From an uncultured Chryseobacterium sp. (GTDB lineage: Bacteria > Bacteroidota > Bacteroidia > Flavobacteriales > Weeksellaceae): a stretch of 64,000 nt of DNA. Of the stretch, positions 1 to 7,557 are shown piece after piece (the first letter of the stretch is position 1; the number at the start of each line of letters is the position of its first letter). Below the pieces are notes generated by a model. It did not search any database, was not told the origin of the DNA, and saw nothing but the letters and a program-made list of their open reading frames with translations. The stretch lies in NCBI GenBank assembly GCA_913776245.1, contig CAJYLO010000007.1:62001-126000 (forward strand), given 5' to 3'. Position numbers and translations under genes: made by a program.

Positions 1-69
1 TGGTGGTTTTCTGAAAAGGTTTTTTCATCTAAGCAAGTTAAGGATAAATTTAAGATACATAGAAATTAA
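1..69 (+). CDS. C-terminal fragment of an unknown protein (5' end outside window)
   Basis: A frame open from the first base reads 22 codons and ends at TAA (67-69). The residues are basic and aromatic (starting WWFSEK, ending KIHRN), plausible for a protein C-terminus, but too few to name a family. It lies on the same strand as the next gene, 158 bases upstream of it. It could also be non-coding sequence that is open by chance. Confidence 0.35.
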   Translation, partial: WWFSEKVFSSKQVKDKFKIHRN

Positions 70-226
70 TACTTAAGTTTTATTTTTAATTAACCACAAC
101 AGTCACAAAATAAACATTTTAGCTTGATTAACTAAAGTGAACTTTGTTTTCAATATTGATATATTTCTGAAGTGACTAAAGTGTTTAAATAAAAACCTTA
201 CTTTTAAACTTTCGAAAAAAGTAGCA

Positions 227-799
227 ATGAAAATATATACCAAAACCGGCGACAAAGGTGAAACCGGACTTTACGGCGGAACCAGGATTTCCAAAGCCAG
301 CGCAAGAGTAGAATCTTATGGCAATATTGATGAACTCAATGCTTCGATTGGTGTTGCAAAATCTCATATTGATGATGAAACCGTAATCAATCAGCTCAAA
401 AAGATCCAGTTTGATTTATTTACAGTTGGTTCAGAAGCCTCGACGCCAATTGATAAATTGTTTTTGGCTAATGGAAAAGCGAGATTGCCACTCGTTATTT
501 CCGATAAAGAAATAGAAGAATTGGAAACCTGGATGGATGAAATGGAGGAGAAAGTAGAGCCTTTGCAATATTTCATTTTGCCGGGCGGTGGAAAAGCGGC
601 GACGTTTCTTCACGTCGCCAGAACGGTTTGCAGACGTGCGGAACGTAGTCTGGTTTTCCTCAATCAATCGGAAGAAGTGCGTGCCGACCTCATCAAATAT
701 CTGAACCGCCTGTCGGATTATCTTTTTGTTTTGGCGAGATATGTCTCAAAACTTCACGGTGAGGCAGAGGAATATTGGAATCCTAATGAAAGAAGTTAG
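227..799 (+). CDS. pduO: PduO-type ATP:cob(I)alamin adenosyltransferase
   Basis: Transfers the adenosyl group of ATP to cob(I)alamin to make coenzyme B12 in the cytoplasm. The 190-residue length is normal for the single-domain PduO family. The N-terminal ATP-binding motif TGDKGETGLYGG is at residues 7-18. The family signature continues with YGNIDELNAS (31-40), and RTVCRRAER lies near residues 132-140. The ATG at 227 begins directly at the conserved MKIYTKTGDKG. It fits functionally with the B12-riboswitch-controlled uptake genes at 35.5-38.6 kb, although it is not linked to them. The next gene starts in or just after its 3' end. Confidence 0.93.
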   Translation: MKIYTKTGDKGETGLYGGTRISKASARVESYGNIDELNASIGVAKSHIDDETVINQLKKIQFDLFTVGSEASTPIDKLFLANGKARLPLVISDKEIEELETWMDEMEEKVEPLQYFILPGGGKAATFLHVARTVCRRAERSLVFLNQSEEVRADLIKYLNRLSDYLFVLARYVSKLHGEAEEYWNPNERS

Positions 800-818
800 A
801 TTGAAATATATTCTATTG

Positions 819-1481
819 ATGAATAAATTTTTTCTATTAATTATTTTATTTTGGTCAAATTTTATTTTTTCTCAGAAAATTGAAACAGAAAGTCTTGTGA
901 ATTGTTTCACAAAAGATTTCCTTCCAAAAGATTTTAAATATTATAATTTATTAGATAAAAGTTTTAGAGCAGATTTTGATGTCTATTATCTGAATGAATC
1001 AATTGAAAATTCAGGACTTAAAATTCCATTTTTCGGAAAAGATGATTTTATAAACTCAAAATCTGAAATTAACTGGAACGATTATAATTTGGAGAAGGCG
1101 CATATTTTTTCAGAGGATAAAATCCACAAATTTAAAAGTGCACTTTATGAATATATTTTAGTTGACAAGAAAATAGGTCAAAAGAAATTTGACAGCATTA
1201 TCAGTAATAAAAAATATAATCAAATTGTAGTAAAGATAAATCCTTATTGGAATGAAGATGAGAAAGTAAAGGAACGCCATAAAGAATTAAAAAATCAAGA
1301 AGATAAGATTGAGAAAGAAAACCGTGATTTTTATTCCATTTCGAGTCCCATTTTTTCTGTAGATAAAAAGTTTGCAATAATTTATTACAGAGATTGTTGT
1401 CATACAAATGGGTATTTGTACATTTATTCAAATAACAATTGGGAAGAATATTTACATTTTTATAGATTAATAAGCAATTGA
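819..1481 (+). CDS. Secreted protein of unknown function, AT-rich
   Basis: About 220 residues. I chose the ATG at 819 because it begins a clean signal peptide (MNKFFLLIILFWSNFIFSQ). An in-frame ATG at 786, inside the end of the adenosyltransferase gene, would add 11 residues in front of it. The mature part is lysine-, asparagine- and tyrosine-rich and has no motif I recognise. Late residues carry a DCC pair (around YYRDCCHTNGY). Base composition is clearly more AT-rich than the flanking genes, suggesting a lineage-specific or transferred gene. Its TGA overlaps the TTG start of the thiamine pyrophosphokinase gene, so the two are probably co-translated. Confidence 0.7.
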   Translation: MNKFFLLIILFWSNFIFSQKIETESLVNCFTKDFLPKDFKYYNLLDKSFRADFDVYYLNESIENSGLKIPFFGKDDFINSKSEINWNDYNLEKAHIFSEDKIHKFKSALYEYILVDKKIGQKKFDSIISNKKYNQIVVKINPYWNEDEKVKERHKELKNQEDKIEKENRDFYSISSPIFSVDKKFAIIYYRDCCHTNGYLYIYSNNNWEEYLHFYRLISN

Positions 1482-2110
1482 AAAAAGCACTTCTTTTCAT
1501 CAATGGAGATTCTCCTAAAACAATTCCGAATTTGTCAGATTATAAGTTAATCGCTTGTACAGACGGCGCTTTTCACTATTTGAAGCAGCTTAAATTTCCT
1601 TTGGATCAACTGGATTTTATTTCCGGGGATTTTGATTCTCATCAAATTGAGGAAGAAATTATTTACCAAAGTCAGAATTATAATTTCGAAATCATAGAAA
1701 CACCGGATCAAAATAAAACCGATTTTCATAAAGCTCTGGAATTGATCATCGAAAAAGGCTTTGAAAATATCGATGTTTTTGGTGGAAGCGGAGGAGAGCA
1801 GGACCATTTTCTTGGGAATCTGAGCGTGGCTTTCTTTTTTAAAGGAAAAATCAATCTTCGTTTTTTTGATGATTATTCTTCATATTATTTTATTCCAAAA
1901 GATTTTTCAATTTCCGGTGTAAGAGGTAAAATGATTTCGCTAATGCCTTTTCCTGTTGCAAGGAGTATTGAAACAAAAGGTCTGAAATGGCCGCTTTATC
2001 AGGAAGATTTGGTTCTCGGGGAAAGAATAGGGACCAGGAATATTGCTGAAAAGCAGGTGGTTTCAATTCAATATAAGGATGGAGACCTGTTAATTTTTAT
2101 CGGAAAATGA
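1478..2110 (+). CDS. Thiamine pyrophosphokinase (thiamine diphosphokinase)
   Basis: Converts thiamine plus ATP to thiamine pyrophosphate. Family motifs are present: SGDFDS at residues 49-54, QNKTDFHKAL at 78-87 and a GGEQDH catalytic-loop element at 105-110 (usually GGRxDH). The 210-residue length is normal. The start is a TTG at 1478 overlapping the TGA of the upstream gene; no suitable ATG precedes the conserved KKALLFINGD. The gene is followed by an AT-rich gap of about 100 bases before the next gene. Confidence 0.88.
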   Translation: MKKALLFINGDSPKTIPNLSDYKLIACTDGAFHYLKQLKFPLDQLDFISGDFDSHQIEEEIIYQSQNYNFEIIETPDQNKTDFHKALELIIEKGFENIDVFGGSGGEQDHFLGNLSVAFFFKGKINLRFFDDYSSYYFIPKDFSISGVRGKMISLMPFPVARSIETKGLKWPLYQEDLVLGERIGTRNIAEKQVVSIQYKDGDLLIFIGK

Positions 2111-2208
2111 TTCATTAATTTTTATAGAATTATTAACGCAGAAATTCAGTTTTTTTAATCATTTTTGCATTGCAAATTTTTATTAATCTTTCATTACTTT
2201 TTATTTAG

Positions 2209-3600
2209 ATGAAAATAAAATATTCGGAATTAATTGACCAGACCCTTTATTTCCCGACTGAAGAATTCAGTGTAGAAGAAAATAGCCTGAGGTTTCACGG
2301 GATTAATCTGATGGAGGTGGTCGAAAAATTCGGAACCCCTTTGAAATTCAACTACCTGCCGAAAATATCTCAGAATATTGAAAGGGCAAAATTCTGGTTC
2401 AAGGAAGCTTTTGAAAAAAACAATTATCAGAAAAGCTATAGATATTGTTATTGTACAAAATCCAGCCATTTCGCTTTTGTGGTGGAAGAAGCCCTGAAAA
2501 ATGACATCAGCCTGGAAACTTCTTCGGCTTATGATATGGATATCGTGAAGGCGCTTTATGATAAAGGAAAATTTGATAAAAATATCGAGGTCATCTGTAA
2601 TGGTTTCAAAACCGATGATTACCTGGCGAAAATTTCTGATTTGATCAATAGTGGTTTCGAAAATATTACGCCAATTCTGGATAATTACAGAGAACTGGAT
2701 AAATTGACGGAAAGCATTGACAGAACTTTCGATATCGGAATCCGGATTGCATCCGAAGAGGAGCCTAAGTTCGAATTTTATACCTCCAGATTAGGAATTG
2801 GTTACAAAGATATTATTCCTTATTACAGCCAGAAAATCGCGGAACATCCTAATGCAAGGCTGAAAATGCTTCACTTTTTCATCAATACCGGAATCAAGGA
2901 CACGGCTTACTATTGGAATGAATTGTACAAATGTCTCCGTGTTTACGCAAGATTGAAAAAAATTGCACCGGAAGTGGATTCGCTAAATATTGGTGGCGGT
3001 TTTCCTATCAAAACATCATTGAATTTTGATTACGATTATCAATATATGGTGAACGAAATCGTATCTCAAATCAAGAAATTCTGCGAGGAAGAAGGTGTTG
3101 AAGAACCAAACATTTACACAGAATTCGGAAGTTTTACCGTTGGAGAAAGTGGAGGACATCTTTACAAGATTATCTCACAGAAACGTCAGAATGACAGGGA
3201 AAAATGGAATATGATCGATTCGTCTTTTATGACGACTTTACCTGATACCTGGGCGATTTCCCGTCACTTTATTATGCTGCCGCTTAACCGTTGGGAAGAT
3301 TCTTATGAGCGGGTTTTTCTTGGTGGATTAACTTGTGATTCGGACGATTATTACAATTCCGAACAACACACCAATGCAATTTATCTTCCGGTTTACAATG
3401 ATACAAAACCCTTGTATATCGGATTTTTTCATACAGGTGCTTACCAGGAAACCATTGGCGGTTATGGTGGTGTTCATCATTGCCTGATGCCGCAGCCGAA
3501 GCATATTCTGATTGATAAGGACGAGGACGGAAACTTTACTTATGAGCTTTTCCGTGAAGAACAAAGACCTGAGGATGTTCTGAAACTTTTAGGATATTAA
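2209..3600 (+). CDS. Arginine decarboxylase-type fold-III PLP enzyme
   Basis: 463 residues with an alanine-racemase-like (fold III) PLP domain followed by a C-terminal beta domain, as in ornithine/diaminopimelate/arginine decarboxylases. A YCTKSSH stretch near residue 80 supplies the expected PLP lysine. Glycine-rich LNIGGGFP, near residue 263, is the phosphate-binding loop. Bacteroidetes carry this short form as their arginine decarboxylase, feeding agmatine and polyamine synthesis. It is much shorter than the roughly 630-residue E. coli SpeA. Diaminopimelate or carboxynorspermidine decarboxylase cannot be excluded without alignment. A terminator follows at 3624. Confidence 0.7.
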   Translation: MKIKYSELIDQTLYFPTEEFSVEENSLRFHGINLMEVVEKFGTPLKFNYLPKISQNIERAKFWFKEAFEKNNYQKSYRYCYCTKSSHFAFVVEEALKNDISLETSSAYDMDIVKALYDKGKFDKNIEVICNGFKTDDYLAKISDLINSGFENITPILDNYRELDKLTESIDRTFDIGIRIASEEEPKFEFYTSRLGIGYKDIIPYYSQKIAEHPNARLKMLHFFINTGIKDTAYYWNELYKCLRVYARLKKIAPEVDSLNIGGGFPIKTSLNFDYDYQYMVNEIVSQIKKFCEEEGVEEPNIYTEFGSFTVGESGGHLYKIISQKRQNDREKWNMIDSSFMTTLPDTWAISRHFIMLPLNRWEDSYERVFLGGLTCDSDDYYNSEQHTNAIYLPVYNDTKPLYIGFFHTGAYQETIGGYGGVHHCLMPQPKHILIDKDEDGNFTYELFREEQRPEDVLKLLGY

Positions 3601-3623
3601 TACTCATAATAAATTAGAAATAT

Positions 3624-3648
3624 AAAAGCGGAATTTTTTTCCGCTTTA
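3624..3648. terminator. Rho-independent terminator, bidirectional
   Basis: An inverted repeat pairs AAAGCGGAA with TTCCGCTTT around a T-rich loop. It lies 24 bases past the stop of the decarboxylase gene and separates it from the peroxiredoxin promoter. Confidence 0.75.
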
Positions 3649-3664
3649 ATTTTGAAAATAAATT

Positions 3665-3679
3665 ATACTAATTTAGTAT
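3665..3679. promoter_or_regulatory. 7-1-7 palindrome, candidate Fur/PerR-family operator
   Basis: ATACTAA-T-TTAGTAT is a perfect 7-bp inverted repeat around one central base, the geometry of Fur-family boxes. It sits about 19 bases upstream of the -7 box of the peroxiredoxin promoter, where a bound repressor would block RNA polymerase. The bases differ from the classical PerR consensus (TTATAATnATTATAA), so the assignment is by geometry and context only. Confidence 0.5.
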
Positions 3680-3697
3680 GAATTATAATTTAATTAC

Positions 3698-3705
3698 TAA
3701 ATTTG
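3698..3705 (+). promoter_or_regulatory. -7 box of the peroxiredoxin promoter
   Basis: TAAATTTG matches the Bacteroidetes -7 consensus TAnnTTTG and lies 30 bases upstream of the peroxiredoxin ATG. No good TTTG -33 box is visible at the usual spacing, which would suit a regulated promoter. Confidence 0.5.
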
Positions 3706-3734
3706 TTTTCAATAAACCAAAAATATAAAATATT

Positions 3735-4370
3735 ATGTCAATAAAACTTGGAGATACTGCGCCGGATTTTAATGCGGAAAGCAGTCTGGGAAATATCAAT
3801 TTCTATGATTATCTGGGAGATTCCTGGGGAATTCTGTTTTCACATCCTGCAGATTATACACCGGTCTGTACGACCGAACTTGGGAGAACGGCGAAGCTGA
3901 AACCGGAATTCGACAAGAGGAATACTAAAGTGCTTGCACTGAGTGTTGACGGAATTGATAATCATAAAGGCTGGATCTCAGATATCAATGAAACGCAGGA
4001 AACGGAAGTAGAATTTCCTATTATAGCAGATCAGGACAGGAAAGTTTCGGAATTGTATGATTTCATTCATCCTAATGCGAATGCTACCTTAACGGTGAGA
4101 TCTTTACTGATTATTGACCCGAACAAAAAAGTACGATTAATTATTACTTATCCGGCTTCTACCGGAAGAAACTTCGATGAGATCCTCCGGGTTCTGGATT
4201 CGCTTCAATTGGTAGATGGCTATGGAATAGCAACGCCTGTAGATTGGAAGGATGGGGATGATGTGATAATACCTCCGGCTGTTTCTCAGGAAGATGCCGA
4301 AAAGAAGTTTACAAAGGGTGTGAAGGTCGTTAAACCATATTTACGATACACGCCACAGCCTAATATTTAG
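3735..4370 (+). CDS. 1-Cys peroxiredoxin (Prx6 type)
   Basis: Reduces hydrogen peroxide and organic peroxides. The peroxidatic motif PVCTTE holds the only cysteine of the protein (Cys45); there is no resolving cysteine, so this is a true 1-Cys enzyme that needs an external thiol. With 211 residues it has the long Prx6-type C-terminal domain. The presence of bshA in this window suggests bacillithiol as one possible reductant (inference). It is a single-gene unit with a Fur/PerR-like palindrome upstream and a strong terminator downstream. Confidence 0.93.
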   Translation: MSIKLGDTAPDFNAESSLGNINFYDYLGDSWGILFSHPADYTPVCTTELGRTAKLKPEFDKRNTKVLALSVDGIDNHKGWISDINETQETEVEFPIIADQDRKVSELYDFIHPNANATLTVRSLLIIDPNKKVRLIITYPASTGRNFDEILRVLDSLQLVDGYGIATPVDWKDGDDVIIPPAVSQEDAEKKFTKGVKVVKPYLRYTPQPNI

Positions 4371-4382
4371 TGTCAAATCAAG

Positions 4383-4415
4383 AAAGGCCGGAAATAATCT
4401 CCGGCCTTTTTATTT
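4383..4415. terminator. Rho-independent terminator after the peroxiredoxin
   Basis: AAGGCCGGA pairs with TCCGGCCTT around a short loop, followed by TTTTTATTTTTTT on the + strand. It ends the peroxiredoxin unit and may also serve the converging minus-strand gene that ends at 4428. Confidence 0.85.
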
Positions 4416-4427
4416 TTTTGATATATT

Positions 4428-5174
4428 TTATTTTGCGGTAAAAACTTCCTTTACAAAATCACCGTCCTTTGGCATTTCAATGATGATGTTTCCGTTTTCG
4501 TAGTAGCCAATTGTAGATTCGCCGGAACTTAATTTTACCCTGTAAACATCATTTTTTGCCGTAGCTTTGAACGTTGCGAAAGGTGTAGAGCTGTTGCCAT
4601 CCGCCAGAATAAACTGTGTATTATCGATCTGAATTTTTTGCAATGTCAGATTACCTTTTGTAAATCTTTGAGCAGTCTGGGCGTTAGCAACGGGCGCTTC
4701 TGCAGGTTTTTGCTCTTCCTGTACAGGCAGCACTTCCGATTTTACAATATTTTGAATATTCGGGTTAGAAACCGGGATTTTTGCTGAAGCCATTTTAAGT
4801 GCATCCTGAAAACCCGGCTCAAATTCTTTGATGGTGCTGCTTGCTTTTTCAGTAACAATTACTTTATTATTACAATCCCTGAATTCCAGGATGACCTTGT
4901 TTCGGAACATACTCTTGTCATTCAGAACATCAGCGTTCAGTATACTGCAGGGATTGGTTTGAGCTTCGGCCGGCCAGCTGCTTTTGGCTTGAGGTAGCAC
5001 AATGTATTTTTTTGATTTTAATGTTTTTGCCAGCAACGACGTTAAACCGTAGGATTTGTTGTCCTTAAAATCATTGAATTCTGAAGGAATGGCTATGTAT
5101 TTATAATCAGATACAGATTGCGCTTTTGCAATGCTGATCAAAATGATTGTGAGAACAAGTGCTATTTTTTTCAT
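4428..5174 (-). CDS. Secreted/periplasmic protein of unknown function
   Basis: 248 residues from the ATG at 5174, chosen because it opens a typical signal peptide (MKKIALVLTIILISIAKAQ); a longer frame begins 15 codons upstream without a signal sequence. A single CSIL cysteine and a FRDCNNK motif lie in the first half. The middle, around residues 140-160, is rich in Pro, Glu, Ala and Gln and looks like a linker. The C-terminal part is beta-strand-like. It follows a PorV/PorQ-family gene on the same strand with only 19 bases between, so it is probably cotranscribed with it. I recognise no family. Confidence 0.75.
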   Translation of the reverse strand: MKKIALVLTIILISIAKAQSVSDYKYIAIPSEFNDFKDNKSYGLTSLLAKTLKSKKYIVLPQAKSSWPAEAQTNPCSILNADVLNDKSMFRNKVILEFRDCNNKVIVTEKASSTIKEFEPGFQDALKMASAKIPVSNPNIQNIVKSEVLPVQEEQKPAEAPVANAQTAQRFTKGNLTLQKIQIDNTQFILADGNSSTPFATFKATAKNDVYRVKLSSGESTIGYYENGNIIIEMPKDGDFVKEVFTAK

Positions 5175-5193
5175 AACGATATTTTTTATAAAC

Positions 5194-6276
5194 TTAATTT
5201 CTGAAGCCTTGCATATCAAGCTTCAGGGAAAAGAAATTGGAATAAAAGTTAGAACCGCCAATGCCGGAGTTTGTTATTGCATAGTCAAGTGTCAGACCTT
5301 TATACCGTATCCCGATGCCTGCACTCGGCTGGAAAGAAATCTTTCTTTTCAGATCTTCAATATCAGAAATAGTTTGAAATCTGTTAAGTCCCAGACGTAC
5401 AAAAATCATATCCTGAAAGATCAGTTCACCGCCAAGATAAGGGGTTATACTGGCAAAATCCGTCGAAATCAAAGCGGCTGTTTTTGCAAAATCGATATTA
5501 ACACCAGCTTCCGGCAAAAGTTTCAGATCCCTGTTGAATTCATAAGTTTTGCTGACACCGAGATTCAGTTTCGGCATAGTGATTTCCATCTTGTCAGCAG
5601 GTGCAGGGTTGAATTCTTCACCATTAACAACCGTTGACAATTCTTTTTGATTGATGGTCCAGAAGTTAACCGTGGTTGTGGCATCTCTCAGCATAAACCC
5701 AAGATTCAGACCGGTTTCCGTGTGGTAAATTCCGCCCAGATCAAATCCAAATCCGTAGCCGCTGGCAAATTTTCCGACATTTCTGTAAACAACTTTTGCT
5801 GTTGCGCCCAGATCAAGTCTCTGGTTGCCGTTCGGATGAAAAGCGTAAGAAAAAAGCGCGGCATAATCCGATGTAGAGAATGAGCTTATTTTATCATAAT
5901 CAATATTACCTTCGGAATCAATAAGTTGTGTAGTGTTAAGAATGTTATCTACTCCTAATCTTACTAATGATATTGCAAAAACACCATTTTTGTTGTCTAA
6001 TGGTTTTGCATATGCTACATAATCGTATTTAGCGATCGATTCAAAATATTCCGCATGCATGGCAGCAGCCTGCCAGTCATATTCGATCTGGAGAAGTCCT
6101 GCGGGATTCCACATCGGTGAGTATACATCATCCTGATTGGAAACAACAGCGCCTCCCATTGCCAGACCTCTGGCTCCGGCTCCAATATTTAAGAACTCAT
6201 TGGAGTATTTTCTGATGATTTGGGCATCAGCGCTTTGAGTCAAAATAATCAGTAAAAAAAATAAAATTCTTTTCAT
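5194..6276 (-). CDS. PorV/PorQ-family outer membrane beta-barrel protein
   Basis: 360 residues with a signal peptide ending near ADAQ. The conserved GARGLAMGGAVVSN segment and the MWNPAGL segment near residues 33-60 mark the PorV/PorQ (FadL-like) family. In F. johnsoniae and P. gingivalis PorV shuttles cargo in type IX secretion; this member is shorter and could be PorQ-like or a paralogue. I use the ATG at 6276; a TTG one codon upstream is possible. The ATG overlaps the TGA of the exporter gene (TGATG), indicating translational coupling. Confidence 0.82.
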   Translation of the reverse strand: MKRILFFLLIILTQSADAQIIRKYSNEFLNIGAGARGLAMGGAVVSNQDDVYSPMWNPAGLLQIEYDWQAAAMHAEYFESIAKYDYVAYAKPLDNKNGVFAISLVRLGVDNILNTTQLIDSEGNIDYDKISSFSTSDYAALFSYAFHPNGNQRLDLGATAKVVYRNVGKFASGYGFGFDLGGIYHTETGLNLGFMLRDATTTVNFWTINQKELSTVVNGEEFNPAPADKMEITMPKLNLGVSKTYEFNRDLKLLPEAGVNIDFAKTAALISTDFASITPYLGGELIFQDMIFVRLGLNRFQTISDIEDLKRKISFQPSAGIGIRYKGLTLDYAITNSGIGGSNFYSNFFSLKLDMQGFRN

Positions 6277-7187
6277 CAAAAACGGTTTACAGCGGATGGA
6301 TTTTCTGCAGGTGATTCATCTTTTTTTCGTCTGGATTTTATAATGCCGTTAGCTACTATCGCAATGATCATCACCAATGATGCAATATAAAAGACAGGGC
6401 TCATATGCTCAGACGCTCCAAAGATAAAAAAAGCAAGGATAATCCCGTACACAGGTTCCAGATTTACAGTAAGTATCAATGTAAAAGGAGAGATGAATTT
6501 CATGAGTTTTACACTCTCAAACATCGGATATGCCGTAAAAACAGAAGCCAGTAATACTATTAACGCAATATCGGTATAACTTATTTCACTCACGGAAGAA
6601 ATTTGTCCGGATAAAATGAAGTACAGACTGATAATAAGCCAGCCACCCGCAATTTCATAAAAGATAATATTGCCGGAACTGGTTTTACCGAAAATTTTCC
6701 CATTGAAAACCGAAAAGATGGTTCCGAAAAGTGCACAAAGGATGCCGTAAAAAATACCTTCTTTGTATTTGAATTCGGCATTGAATATTGTGGAAATACA
6801 GATTACTATGATTACGCCGATCAAAATTTCTATCCAGTCCGGTTTTCTTTTGAAGATCAATGGTTCTATCAGAGCAGCAAATAAAGTTGATAAAGACAAA
6901 CAGGATAATGCAATCGACACATTGGAAACCTTAATTGACTGAAAGAAAAATAGCCAGTGAAATGCCATTACGCTCCCAATTCCTACCAGATTGATCAGCA
7001 GCTTTTTTGTCACTTTAATGCTCTGCTTTTTGATGAATCTGAGATACAGATACAAAAATACAGCAGCAAAAGACATCCTGTAGAATACAAGAACATTGGC
7101 GTCTGCTGAAATCAGCTTTCCTAAAATTGCTGTGAAACCCCATAAAAAAACAATAAAATGCAGCCTCAGCAGGTAAGAATTTTTCAT
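6276..7187 (-). CDS. DMT-family (EamA) transporter
   Basis: 303 residues with about ten predicted membrane helices arranged as two EamA repeats; this is the usual drug/metabolite transporter size. The N-terminal signature WGFTAILGKLIS is typical of EamA proteins. The hydrophilic tail is lysine- and arginine-rich (KSRRKKDESPAEN). The substrate cannot be read from the sequence. It is first in a three-gene minus-strand unit with the PorV/PorQ-like and secreted proteins, coupled to the former by a TGATG overlap. Confidence 0.9.
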   Translation of the reverse strand: MKNSYLLRLHFIVFLWGFTAILGKLISADANVLVFYRMSFAAVFLYLYLRFIKKQSIKVTKKLLINLVGIGSVMAFHWLFFFQSIKVSNVSIALSCLSLSTLFAALIEPLIFKRKPDWIEILIGVIIVICISTIFNAEFKYKEGIFYGILCALFGTIFSVFNGKIFGKTSSGNIIFYEIAGGWLIISLYFILSGQISSVSEISYTDIALIVLLASVFTAYPMFESVKLMKFISPFTLILTVNLEPVYGIILAFFIFGASEHMSPVFYIASLVMIIAIVANGIIKSRRKKDESPAENPSAVNRF

Positions 7188-7557
7188 ATGTAGTTAGTTT
7201 ATTGTTTTTTTATGGTCATATGGAATCGCCGTATCTTCATTTGTTTTTGCATTTACAAATCATGGCAATTTCATAGGAAGGAATGAGTTGATTTTCAGTG
7301 GTGCAAAATTAAAGATAAATTTCCTGGTTTGGGTGCTTTTAACAAATCAGATGAAAAAATCCGTATAAAATATACGGATCTTCAACAAGCAGAGCTTATT
7401 AAATAAACATAAACTAACTAAAAATTGCCTTGCTATTTTACTAAAACGCCAGATTGTCAGAATTATTACCGTAAAAATATTTTCTGTTTTCAGAATCAAT
7501 GTTTCTTATTTTGAAGTCTATCAAAAAATTTTATCTTTAAGCCTCAAACAAAACCTC
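7188..7557. other. Intergenic region between divergent genes
   Basis: 370 bases with no gene. It must contain divergent promoters for the exporter operon and for the carboxylase gene. A minus-strand TAATTTTG (7311 down to 7304) matches the -7 consensus for the exporter side. TATCTTTA (about 7531) is a weaker candidate for the carboxylase. A perfect hairpin at 7359-7379 is listed separately. Confidence 0.6.
7359..7379. repeat. Perfect 9-bp hairpin between divergent genes
   Basis: ATCCGTATA-AAA-TATACGGAT is a perfect inverted repeat with a 3-base loop. A run of six A precedes it on the + strand, so the minus-strand transcript would read hairpin plus U-run, like a terminator. No minus-strand gene ends there. 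It could be an operator shared by the two divergent genes. Confidence 0.5.
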
